Source: Streptomyces wedmorensis
GTDB taxonomy: Bacteria > Actinomycetota > Actinomycetes > Streptomycetales > Streptomycetaceae
Length of the DNA: 12,839 nt
Direction: 5' to 3'
Assembly (NCBI RefSeq): GCF_000716445.1
Contig: NZ_JNWK01000104.1
Coordinates: 1-12,839 of the forward strand
In this document: positions 6,363 to 12,803 of the stretch, piece after piece
Position numbering within the stretch: the stretch's first letter is position 1
Layout of the letters: every line of letters starts with the position of its first letter
Program-made: the position numbers and the translations under genes
Notes under the pieces: generated by a model
What the model was told of the DNA's origin: nothing
The model's database searches: none
The model's input: the letters and a program-made list of their open reading frames with translations, nothing else

Positions 6363-6399
6363 CGTGTGCGGGACGGCCGTCCAGACCGCCCCGCACACG
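6363..6399. repeat. Nested inverted repeats in the GPP34-XRE spacer
   Basis: CGTGTGCGGG (6363-6372) pairs perfectly with CCCGCACACG (6390-6399). Inside is the 12-nt palindrome GGACGGCCGTCC (6371-6382), and the right arm overlaps another hairpin, CCGCAC-ACGC-GTGCGG (6391-6406). Together with the terminator at 6436-6469 this makes the spacer strongly structured. It may back up termination of GPP34 or be a regulator site for the XRE gene. Confidence 0.4.
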
Positions 6400-6435
6400 C
6401 GTGCGGCTCCCGGGTTGGTACGTGGTGTGCGGCCG

Positions 6436-6469
6436 GGGCCTGTCCGGCGGATCAGGATCGGACAGGCCC
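6436..6469 (-). terminator. Intrinsic terminator-like hairpin after the GPP34 gene
   Basis: GGGCCTGTCCG (6436-6446) and CGGACAGGCCC (6459-6469) form a perfect 11-bp stem with a 12-nt loop, starting 14 nt past the GPP34 stop. It separates GPP34 from the XRE gene into different transcription units. Confidence 0.65.
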
Positions 6470-6483
6470 GGGCACGCGGTGGA

Positions 6484-7185
6484 TCAGTGCACGGCCGCGC
6501 GGGCCATGCCGCCCCGCGGCTGCGCCGGAACACCCGCGGCCGGCGCGCGGCGTGGTGGCGCCGCGGCACCGTTCTGGACGTCCATCACGGCGTGCGCCAC
6601 GAGGCCGCCCATCGGGTCGTGCCGGATCAGGTCGCGCAGCCGGGACCGCGACGACCGTCCTTCGTTGCCGGGGTAGAGGTGCTTGCCGAGACCGACCGCG
6701 TGGGCCAGCGCGGCAAGCGCCGCGGTCCGCGGGTCCGGCGGTACGCCGGTGCGGATCGCACTGTCCAGCCGGGAACGGATCTCCCGACTGATCGCCGTGT
6801 CCGTCGCCTGGTAGCGAGTCGTCGGCAACACCCCGCACATCTGGGTCTCCACGGCATGCACCATGCCGCATCGCTCCAGATGCGAGAGATACGTCTGACG
6901 GAGCCCCAGTCGGGGCCCGCCGATCCAGTGGACGGCCCGGACCGGGCTGCCGCGCCTGCGCAGCAGCTCCAGTGCGGAGTCCAGTGTCGGATCTCCGGTC
7001 GGCCGTGGCATCACCACGGCGATACGATCCCCGTCAGGGGCTATCCGGCCTGCCAGCGCCAGCTCCACTAGCTGTGCTCCGGCCAGACCGAGGTCGAGCG
7101 ACTGCGGCTGCGCTGTGGTACCCGTGGTCGGGTCCAGAGCGAGCAGCAGAAGCTCTTCCGGAATGGTTCTGCGGCTCCTGCCCAT
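6484..7185 (-). CDS. GPP34 (GOLPH3/VPS74) family protein
   Basis: A 233-residue protein of the GPP34 family, related to eukaryotic GOLPH3/Vps74, peripheral Golgi proteins that bind phosphatidylinositol-4-phosphate and glycosyltransferases. The N-terminal signature is clear: TIPEELLLLALDPTTGTT (7-24) and LDLGLAGAQLVELALAGRI (30-48). The rest is helical, with LSHLERCGMVH at 100-110, a long R/D-rich helix region at 128-145 and LAALAHAVGLGKHLYPG at 157-173. The C-terminus (207-233) is a Pro/Ala/Arg-rich tail. No transmembrane segment is present. The ATG at 7185 has GGGGAGG about 6 nt upstream. These proteins are multiplied in Streptomyces, where their membrane partner and role are poorly known. 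It is divergent from the carboxypeptidase gene across a 183-bp spacer with nested palindromes. Confidence 0.92.
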   Translation of the reverse strand: MGRSRRTIPEELLLLALDPTTGTTAQPQSLDLGLAGAQLVELALAGRIAPDGDRIAVVMPRPTGDPTLDSALELLRRRGSPVRAVHWIGGPRLGLRQTYLSHLERCGMVHAVETQMCGVLPTTRYQATDTAISREIRSRLDSAIRTGVPPDPRTAALAALAHAVGLGKHLYPGNEGRSSRSRLRDLIRHDPMGGLVAHAVMDVQNGAAAPPRRAPAAGVPAQPRGGMARAAVH

Positions 7186-7202
7186 CCATGCCTCCCCGCG
7201 TG

Positions 7203-7236
7203 GATGAATGACAGGGTGACCCCTCTCACATTCATC
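7203..7236. promoter_or_regulatory. Nested palindromes upstream of GPP34
   Basis: GATGAATG (7203-7210) and CATTCATC (7229-7236) are perfect inverted arms with an 18-bp spacer, and the spacer contains a second palindrome, GGGT-G-ACCC (7214-7222). The block begins 18 bp upstream of the GPP34 start, so a bound protein would directly cover its promoter or leader region. Likely a regulator site; the protein is not known. Confidence 0.4.
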
Positions 7237-7264
7237 TGTCGAGAGTGCCCGGGTGGTTCATCCG

Positions 7265-7294
7265 GGAACCAGTAGGTATGTCGTTCTCGTCTAG
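7265..7294 (+). promoter_or_regulatory. ECF-sigma-like promoter (sigma-E type) for the carboxypeptidase gene
   Basis: GGAACC (7265-7270) is followed after 17 nt by CGTCTAG (7288-7294). An AAC-containing -35 with a CGTC/GTCT -10 at this spacing is characteristic of ECF sigma factors, and in Streptomyces sigma-E, the cell-envelope stress factor, uses promoters of this type. The predicted start is near 7300, leaving a leader of about 69 nt. The target, a peptidoglycan-modifying enzyme, suits such a regulon. Match seen in sequence; sigma factor assignment inferred. Confidence 0.55.
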
Positions 7295-7368
7295 CACGGG
7301 AGCCAAGGGGTTCACACAGGACACTGGTAGACGGTTCGGACGTACGCATGACGCATGGAGGAGGCACG

Positions 7369-9966
7369 GTGGCGGGCGAGTCCCCCGACAGGGCGGAGCA
7401 GCAGGGGTCGTCGCAGGAGACGGTGACCCCGGGCGGCGGCCGGGATCCGCGGCTTTCCGTACTCCGCGAGTCAGAGCCTTCGTCGTCCGAGCCCGCCGCA
7501 CGGGTCCAGGTCGACCAACCCACCGCCGTATTCAAGACCCTGGCACCCCGAACTCCGGAGGACGACGCGCCGCGCCAGGCGGACGACGTGACGGAGTCGG
7601 CGGACGCCGGGACGGAATCCGCGAAGGACGCCGGGACGGAATCCGCTGCGGACGTCGTGACGGAGACTTCCGCTTCCGGGACCGCCGAGACCTCCGGGAC
7701 CGCCGAGACCCCCGGGACCGCCGAGGCCCCCGAGGCCTCCGGGGCCTCTGGCGCCGAGTCGGAGCCGGAGAGCGCGCGCCTGAAGGCGGCCGTGACGGCC
7801 TGGATGGCCACCGCTGACCGTGCGGCCGCGCCTGAGGCGGACGGTGGGGCCGCGGCGGGGACCTCTGAGGCGTCCGGGGCGTCTGAGGCCCCCGAGGCCC
7901 CTGAGGACGCTCCTGAGGTCGACAGCGACGCTCCTGAGGCCGACGACCCGGCGGACGAGCCGGCCGACGAGCCCGAGGCCGACGAGCCCGAGCCCGGCGA
8001 CGACCCCGAGGACGACGACCCCGAGGACGAGCCCGAGCCCGAGGTGGACGACGAGGGCGACGAGGAGCCGGTCGAGGACCGGGCCGCCGTCGAGGACAAG
8101 GCGGCCGACGAGGACCGGACCGCGGCCGAGGCTTCCGCCGCGTCGTGGTTCGCCGCCCGGAAGTCGGACGCTGCCGCGAAGGCCGCCGAGGAGCCGGCGA
8201 AGGCTTCGGCGGGCGAGCCGGCGGTCAAGCCGGTGGCCGAGCCGGCGGCGGAAGCGCCGGCCGAGCCGGCCGACGACGCGCCCGCGCCCGCCTCCGCCCC
8301 CGCCCCCGACGAGCCCGTCGACCAGCCGACGACCATGTTCAAGATGGTCCGCCCGCCGGCCGCGCCCGCCGTGGACCAGCCGACGACCGCGCTGAAGCTT
8401 CCGCCCGGCCTGGCGGCGGACGCCGACAGCGAGCGCACCAGCACCTTCCTGCCGCTGCGGCCGGACATCCCCGCCGAGCGGAAGGCGGAGGAGGCGCGGG
8501 CGGCGCGGCAGGCCCCGGCGGCTCCCTCGGCGCCGTCGCGTCCGTCCCCGGCGGCTCCCTCGGCGCCGTCCCCGGCCCAGGCACCCGCGGCCGCCAAGCC
8601 CGCCGCGCCCGCGGAGCGGGCCGACGTGCCGCCCGCCGCGCTCGCGGAGCCGGAGCGGACCCGGCAGCAGCCGTTGCCGCCGCTGCCGCCGCTCGACCTG
8701 CTCGCGGAGCTGACGAACACGCCGCCGCCGGCGCCGAGCGCCGTGCGGACGACCGTGCGACGGGTCCGGATCTGGACCCCGCTGGTGCTGCTCATGCTGA
8801 TCGTCTTTGCGATCGTGCAGATGGTAAGGCCGCTGCCCGCGCCCGTCCTGACCCTCTCGGCCGCACCGACCTTCACCTTCCAGGGCGGCGCGCTCGACCT
8901 GCCGTGGCCCAACGAGGGCCAGGGCGCCATCGAGGTCGAGGGCGTCGGCTCCATGGGCCAGTACGGGCCGCAGACGCCGGCCCCGATCGCCAGCGTCACG
9001 AAGACGATGACGGCGTACGTGATCCTCCGCGACCACCCGATCAAGGGGAAGGCGGGCGGTCCCGAGATCACGATCGACAAGAAGGCCGCCGAGCAGGCGG
9101 GCGCGGCACACGAGTCGACGGCGGCGGTCAAGGAGGGCCAGGTCTACACGGAGCGCGAGCTCCTGGAGCTCCTGATGGTCCCCTCCGCGAACAACGTGGC
9201 CCGGCTGCTCGCCCGCTGGGACGCCGGTTCCGAGGCCGCGTTCGTCGAGAAGATGAACGCCGCCGCCAAGGACCTGGGCATGACCCAGTCCGTCTACACC
9301 GACCCGTCCGGCCTGCTCGACACCACCATGTCGACCCCGCAGGACCAGCTGAGGCTGGCGAAGGCGGTCATGCAGTTCGACGTGTTCCGCGAGATCGTGA
9401 ACATGCCGAACATGACGGTCGACGGCATCCCCGGCCGGATCGAGAACAACAACAACATCCTGCTCCACGACGGTGTCAACGGCATCAAGACCGGCTCGTC
9501 CACGCCCGCCGGCGGCAACCTGCTCTGGTCGGCGAACACCGTGGTGGACGGCAAGAACCGCCGCATCCTCGGCATCGTCATGGGGGCGAAGGACGCCAAG
9601 CTGCTCAACGACAAGCTGCAGCTCGCCATCGACAACAGCCTCAAGCTGATCCAGGCGGCCCAGAAGGACGTCACCTCCGCCGCCGTCGTCAAGAAGGGGC
9701 AGGTCCTCGGCTACATCGACGACGGTCTCGGCGGCCGCACCGAGGTCGTGGCCACCAAGGAGCTCAAGGCGATCGGCTGGCCGGGCCTCCAGGTGAAGCT
9801 GGAGCTCACCGACGGCGGCAAGGTCGTCCCGCACTCGGGCAAGGCGGGCGACATCATCGGCCAGGTCTCCATCGGCACCGGCGCCGGCAAGGTCAGCTCC
9901 CCGGTCGCCCTCGGGTCGGACCTGGTGGAGCCCGGTTTCGACAAGAAGCTCACGCGACTGGGCTGA
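7369..9966 (+). CDS. D-alanyl-D-alanine carboxypeptidase (peptidase S11) with long acidic cytoplasmic tail
   Basis: An 865-residue low-molecular-weight PBP that removes the terminal D-Ala from peptidoglycan stem peptides outside the membrane. Residues 1-460 are Ala/Pro/Glu/Asp-rich and presumably disordered, very acidic around 180-260. RRVR precedes one transmembrane segment (about 468-487, IWTPLVLLMLIVFAIVQMV), placing the N-terminus inside and the enzyme outside. All three S11 motifs are present: SVTK (542-545, nucleophile S542), SAN (606-608) and KTG (707-709). A beta-rich C-terminal domain (about 770-865) follows. The GTG at 7369 is preferred over the ATG at 7348 because GGAGGAGG (7357-7364) precedes it. 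Family members such as E. coli PBP5 have about 400 residues, so the tail more than doubles the length. A motif DQPT(A/T)x(F/L)K recurs three times in the tail (residues 49, 318 and 336). An ECF-like promoter precedes it and a terminator follows. Confidence 0.94.
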   Translation: MAGESPDRAEQQGSSQETVTPGGGRDPRLSVLRESEPSSSEPAARVQVDQPTAVFKTLAPRTPEDDAPRQADDVTESADAGTESAKDAGTESAADVVTETSASGTAETSGTAETPGTAEAPEASGASGAESEPESARLKAAVTAWMATADRAAAPEADGGAAAGTSEASGASEAPEAPEDAPEVDSDAPEADDPADEPADEPEADEPEPGDDPEDDDPEDEPEPEVDDEGDEEPVEDRAAVEDKAADEDRTAAEASAASWFAARKSDAAAKAAEEPAKASAGEPAVKPVAEPAAEAPAEPADDAPAPASAPAPDEPVDQPTTMFKMVRPPAAPAVDQPTTALKLPPGLAADADSERTSTFLPLRPDIPAERKAEEARAARQAPAAPSAPSRPSPAAPSAPSPAQAPAAAKPAAPAERADVPPAALAEPERTRQQPLPPLPPLDLLAELTNTPPPAPSAVRTTVRRVRIWTPLVLLMLIVFAIVQMVRPLPAPVLTLSAAPTFTFQGGALDLPWPNEGQGAIEVEGVGSMGQYGPQTPAPIASVTKTMTAYVILRDHPIKGKAGGPEITIDKKAAEQAGAAHESTAAVKEGQVYTERELLELLMVPSANNVARLLARWDAGSEAAFVEKMNAAAKDLGMTQSVYTDPSGLLDTTMSTPQDQLRLAKAVMQFDVFREIVNMPNMTVDGIPGRIENNNNILLHDGVNGIKTGSSTPAGGNLLWSANTVVDGKNRRILGIVMGAKDAKLLNDKLQLAIDNSLKLIQAAQKDVTSAAVVKKGQVLGYIDDGLGGRTEVVATKELKAIGWPGLQVKLELTDGGKVVPHSGKAGDIIGQVSIGTGAGKVSSPVALGSDLVEPGFDKKLTRLG
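7603..7731 (+). repeat. In-frame minisatellites in the carboxypeptidase tail
   Basis: Two 24-bp units (7603-7626 and 7627-7650) share the first 18 bases (GACGCCGGGACGGAATCC) and encode DAGTESA. Three 18-bp units follow at 7678-7695, 7696-7713 and 7714-7731 (GGGACCGCCGAGACCTCC and near copies), encoding GTAETS/GTAETP/GTAEAP. Units are multiples of three, so copy number can vary without breaking the frame. Confidence 0.75.
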
Positions 9967-9984
9967 GGCGCACCACCTGATCGG

Positions 9985-10014
9985 CTGGGCGCCCCGGATC
10001 CCCGGGGCGCCCGG
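9985..10014 (+). terminator. Strong terminator hairpin after the carboxypeptidase gene
   Basis: GGGCGCCCCGG (9987-9997) and CCGGGGCGCCC (10002-10012) form a perfect 11-bp stem with a 4-nt loop, extended outward by a G-U and a C-G pair. It starts about 20 nt after the stop and is followed by GCTGTTA. It should separate the carboxypeptidase from the next gene. Confidence 0.75.
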
Positions 10015-10099
10015 CTGTTAGCGTCTCCGGGGGACGAGATGCGCGCGTGAACCACGCGAGAAGCGAGCAGCGAGACGGGAAGCACGGGAAAGGGCCGCA

Positions 10100-12088
10100 G
10101 TGACCACCGCCGAGCCGACACGCGCCGACCGCGCGGACCCCGACCCCGTCCACCAAGAGCCGACACGCTCCGACCGCGCGGACTCCGACCCCGACGTCTA
10201 CCGTGAGACGCGTGACCCACGCGAAGCCGGCGAAGCCCGTGACGCCGATGCCGGTGACGCCGACCGCGGCCCCGGCACCGGCAGCGATACCGGGCGCTCT
10301 TCGCTCCAGCGAATAGTGCTTCCGACCCAGCGGCCCGCCCCCGCACCCGCCTCGACGCCGCCGCCGGCACCCGCTCCGCGGCGTAAGCGCCGCTACACGG
10401 TCATGGCGGCCACCGGCCTCGCCGCACTCACCCACGTCCTGTGGTTCTACTTCTTCGCGAACAGCGGGGGAGACCTGGCCGCACAGGACGCGTGGGCCGA
10501 GTTCGTCGGACGGCACCCGGACTCCGCGTACAACCTGGCCTGGTACGGCGGGATGCACCCCGTCTCGTACAGCGTCGTCTCGCCGTATCTGATGTCGCTG
10601 CTCGGCGTCCGCAGCACGATGATGGTCGCCGGCACGCTGTCGGCCGCGCTGACCGCGCTGATCCTGGTCCGGGTGCCGGCGGTCCGCAATCCGCTGACCT
10701 GCTCGGTCGCGGCGGTCTTCGCGTTCCTCTGCAACGCCCTGTCGGGGCGGGTCACCTTCGGTCTCGGCATGATGTTCGCGCTCGGCGCGGTCGCCGCCGT
10801 CTTCTGCTGGCCGCACCGCTGGCGCCGCAAACGCTGGGCCAAGGCGGCTGTCGCCGCCCCGCTCGCCGGTCTCGCGACCGCGTGCAGCCCGGTCGCCGGG
10901 CTCTTCCTCGGGATCGCGGCGGCGGCGCTCTTCCTCAACAAGCGGCGCCCCGGCGCGTACGCCCTCGGCCTGGCCCCGGTGGCCGTCGTCGCCCTGTCCT
11001 CCTGGCTCTTCCCCTTCTCCGGGACGCAGCCGATGGCCTTCGGCTCGACGGCGCTGCCCCTGCTCTTCGGCGTGCTCGTCTTCCTGCTGGTCCCGGCGGA
11101 CTGGCGCACGGTCCGCACGGCCGCCGCCGTCTACACGGTCGGCACGCTGCTCACCTGGCTCATCGACTCGCAGATCGGCTCGAACATCTCGCGGCTGCCG
11201 ATGCTCTTCGCCGGGGTCGTGCTGCTCGCCGCCCTGCCGTACACGGCGCCCCGCTCACGCCGGTGGTACGCCCTCCTGCTCGCCTTCGCCGGGCTGAACT
11301 TCTGGATCGGCTTCAAGGGCGTCGACGACGTCATCCGCACCGCCCCGGACGCCTCCTGGGCGCGCGAGCTCGCCCCGCTGGTCAACCAGCTCCAGGTGCG
11401 CGACGCCCGCAAGGCCCGCGTCGAGGTCGTGCCGGCCTCCAGTCACCGCGAGTCCTCCGCCCTCAGCCCGTACATCAACCTCGCGCGGGGCTGGAACCGT
11501 CAGGCCGACATGGAGCGCAACCCGCTCTTCTACGACGACACCCTCAACGCCGTGAACTACCAGGACTGGCTCGACCGCTGGGCCGTCCACTACGTCGTGC
11601 TGCCCACCGGCGCCCCCGACTCGGGCGCCGAACGCGAGGCGGAACTCGTCGAGGGCGGCCTCCCGTACCTGAAGCAGGTCTGGTCCGACGCCAACTGGCG
11701 CCTCTACGAGGTCGAGAACCCGACGCCCCTGGCGGACGCGCCCGCCCAGGTGCTCAGCGCCGAGGAGAACGAGGTCGTCATCCGCGTCGACCGGCCCGGC
11801 CGCGTCCTCATCCGCGTCCCGCACTCCCCCTGGCTCGCCCTCCTCGACGACCAGGGCCACAAGATCGAGGCCCCCCAGGAGACCGAGGCCTCCAAGCTCG
11901 CCCGCGAGGAGTCCGACACCGAACTCCCCAAGGTCTTCGCCAACGAGAACGGCTGCCTCTTCAAGACCGAGGCCGACGTCGAGGGCGACGAATGGACCAC
12001 CCTCATCGCCCCCAAGGCCGGCGTCTACCGCCTCGCCGCCCCCTACAAACTCTCCCGCGGCACCCCCTGCCCGGAAGAACTCCGCTGA
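10100..12088 (+). CDS. Polytopic membrane protein, probable GT-C-like architecture
   Basis: A 662-residue integral membrane protein. Residues 1-93 are a hydrophilic, Asp/Arg/Pro-rich cytoplasmic tail ending in RRKRR; TM1 is about 100-120. A first outer loop (121-155) carries GGDLAAQDAWAEF and HPDSAYNLAWYGGMHP. Further hydrophobic segments occur near 156-190, 201-236, 249-279, 287-305, 317-332, 338-355, 365-380 and 388-405. From about 410 to 662 it is a soluble domain, probably extracytoplasmic. A large first loop with acidic and aromatic residues plus a big C-terminal soluble domain is the layout of GT-C enzymes using polyprenyl-linked sugars. Homologues are, as I recall, often labelled MFS transporters, but I see no MFS signature or 12-helix pattern. 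GTG at 10100 is preceded by GGAAAGGG. A catalytic call is not possible from sequence alone. Confidence 0.85.
   Translation: MTTAEPTRADRADPDPVHQEPTRSDRADSDPDVYRETRDPREAGEARDADAGDADRGPGTGSDTGRSSLQRIVLPTQRPAPAPASTPPPAPAPRRKRRYTVMAATGLAALTHVLWFYFFANSGGDLAAQDAWAEFVGRHPDSAYNLAWYGGMHPVSYSVVSPYLMSLLGVRSTMMVAGTLSAALTALILVRVPAVRNPLTCSVAAVFAFLCNALSGRVTFGLGMMFALGAVAAVFCWPHRWRRKRWAKAAVAAPLAGLATACSPVAGLFLGIAAAALFLNKRRPGAYALGLAPVAVVALSSWLFPFSGTQPMAFGSTALPLLFGVLVFLLVPADWRTVRTAAAVYTVGTLLTWLIDSQIGSNISRLPMLFAGVVLLAALPYTAPRSRRWYALLLAFAGLNFWIGFKGVDDVIRTAPDASWARELAPLVNQLQVRDARKARVEVVPASSHRESSALSPYINLARGWNRQADMERNPLFYDDTLNAVNYQDWLDRWAVHYVVLPTGAPDSGAEREAELVEGGLPYLKQVWSDANWRLYEVENPTPLADAPAQVLSAEENEVVIRVDRPGRVLIRVPHSPWLALLDDQGHKIEAPQETEASKLAREESDTELPKVFANENGCLFKTEADVEGDEWTTLIAPKAGVYRLAAPYKLSRGTPCPEELR
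10112..10192 (+). repeat. 45-bp-period direct repeat in the N-terminus of the membrane protein
   Basis: Bases 10112-10147 recur at 10157-10192 with 34 of 36 identical, encoding EPTRADRADPDP and EPTRSDRADSDP. Recent in-frame duplication in a disordered tail. Confidence 0.75.
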
Positions 12089-12115
12089 CCCCCGTGGCCC
12101 TGGTCCCCGGCCGCC

Positions 12116-12574
12116 TCAGCCCTTCCGGTAGCCGGCGAGCATGCGCCGCATCCCGATGGCGTGCCCGCCGCTGCCGATGACGAGCAGTCTGTAGATCCGC
12201 CCCGCCATCCCCGGGAACGCGGCCCTCGTCTCGGCGCGCAGCCGTGCCCTTCCGTCCTCCAGGTCCTCGATCCGGAACACCAGGCTGTACGTCGAGAACC
12301 GGTGCGCCCCCGCGAGCGCCAGCTCCCTCCCCCGCACGGCACGCACCACCCTGAACCCGGGGTACGCCGATCCCTCCGCGAGCGGTCGCGGCCCACCCGC
12401 CTCCCTCGGCTCAGCCCGCACCAGCCGCGCGTACCGCGCTCCACCCTCCCCCGACAACGACCTCTCAAGGCCCCCGACGACCCGCCCCCACAGCTCCTCG
12501 CCCCCGACCTCCACCTCCACCACGTGCTCATCCACGAACGGCAACGCCCCTGCCCCGCCCGTTTCCTCAGCCAT
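12116..12574 (-). CDS. SRPBCC/START-like small protein (possibly DUF2867-like)
   Basis: A 152-residue soluble protein. The C-terminal half has the look of a helix-grip (SRPBCC) ligand-binding fold: PGFRVVRAVRGRELALAGAH (72-91), FSTYSLVFRIED (93-104), ARLRAETRAAFPGMAGRIYR (110-129), then a long closing helix LLVIGSGGHAIGMRRMLAGY (130-149). The strand order and terminal helix fit polyketide-cyclase-like proteins that bind small hydrophobic ligands; no enzyme motif is evident. The ATG at 12574 gives a length consistent with the fold, with only a weak GGGGGTG about 10 nt upstream. The frame runs on to 12667 but would read through the tRNA terminator, so the longer start is rejected. Its stop lies 27 bp from the convergent membrane-protein gene. 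Confidence 0.8.
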   Translation of the reverse strand: MAEETGGAGALPFVDEHVVEVEVGGEELWGRVVGGLERSLSGEGGARYARLVRAEPREAGGPRPLAEGSAYPGFRVVRAVRGRELALAGAHRFSTYSLVFRIEDLEDGRARLRAETRAAFPGMAGRIYRLLVIGSGGHAIGMRRMLAGYRKG

Positions 12575-12643
12575 CCACGACCACCCCCGCCAGAAACCAG
12601 CCACCCACGAACGAAAACAGCCGCACACGACACGGCCCACACG

Positions 12644-12681
12644 AAAGAGACCGCCCAGTGAAGCCACTAGGCGGTCTCTTT
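12644..12681 (-). terminator. Terminator of the tRNA-Arg transcript
   Basis: AAAGAGACCGCC (12644-12655) and GGCGGTCTCTTT (12670-12681) are perfect 12-bp inverted arms; inside, AGTG/CACT adds four pairs after one mismatch, closing on a 4-nt AAGC loop. It starts 5 nt past the tRNA 3' end and ends in TTT on both strands, so it can act in either direction. The best terminator in the window. Confidence 0.85.
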
Positions 12682-12686
12682 CCCGG

Positions 12687-12759
12687 TGCCCCCGGCAGGA
12701 TTCGAACCTGCGACACCCGCTTTAGGAGAGCGGTGCTCTATCCCCTGAGCTACGAAGGC
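12687..12759 (-). tRNA. tRNA-Arg (anticodon CCU)
   Basis: A 73-nt cloverleaf on the minus strand. The acceptor stem GCCTTCG pairs with CGGGGGC including two G-U pairs, with discriminator A. The D stem is GCTC/GAGC, the anticodon stem CCGCT/AGCGG with loop CTCCTAA (anticodon CCU, reading AGG), and the T stem GCAGG/CCTGC around TTCGAAT. The variable loop has 5 nt. CCA is not encoded (CCG follows the discriminator). AGG is a rare codon in high-GC actinomycetes, so this is a minor arginine tRNA. Confidence 0.97.
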
Positions 12760-12760
12760 G

Positions 12761-12797
12761 GACGGCGATGGACCGGTGGGGTCTGGTCGCCGCCGTC
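12761..12797. repeat. Inverted repeat upstream of the tRNA
   Basis: GACGGCG (12761-12767) pairs with CGCCGTC (12791-12797), with an inner GACC (12771-12774)/GGTC (12785-12788). It lies immediately 5' of the tRNA. It could be a leader hairpin, removed by RNase P, or a remnant terminator of a neighbouring unit to the right. Confidence 0.35.
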
Positions 12798-12803
12798 AGT
12801 GTA
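12798..12803 (-). promoter_or_regulatory. Probable -10 element of the tRNA-Arg gene
   Basis: TACACT on the minus strand matches the TAnnnT form of actinomycete -10 boxes and lies about 40 nt before the mature 5' end. The region where a -35 should be is C-rich (minus strand) without a recognisable TTGACA, so the call is weak. Confidence 0.4.

Noticed and set aside
7603..7731. Short tandem repeats as a CRISPR array
   Set aside because: Units are adjacent without unique spacers, are in frame within a coding sequence, and no cas gene is present.
7068..9834. Very long open frames on the minus strand opposite the carboxypeptidase gene
   Set aside because: They are Ser/Gly/Arg-rich or Arg/Leu/Gly-rich shadows produced by the GC-biased, repetitive sense gene. 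They show no domain, and the sense frame carries all three S11 motifs.
12043..12661. Alternative frames on both strands over the SRPBCC-like gene
   Set aside because: Compositionally biased translations. The plus-strand frame would run through the terminator, and neither shows a fold.
12687..12759. tRNA-Arg as an attachment site for an integrated element
   Set aside because: tRNA genes are common integration targets, but no integrase, excisionase or second copy of the tRNA 3' end is visible in the window.
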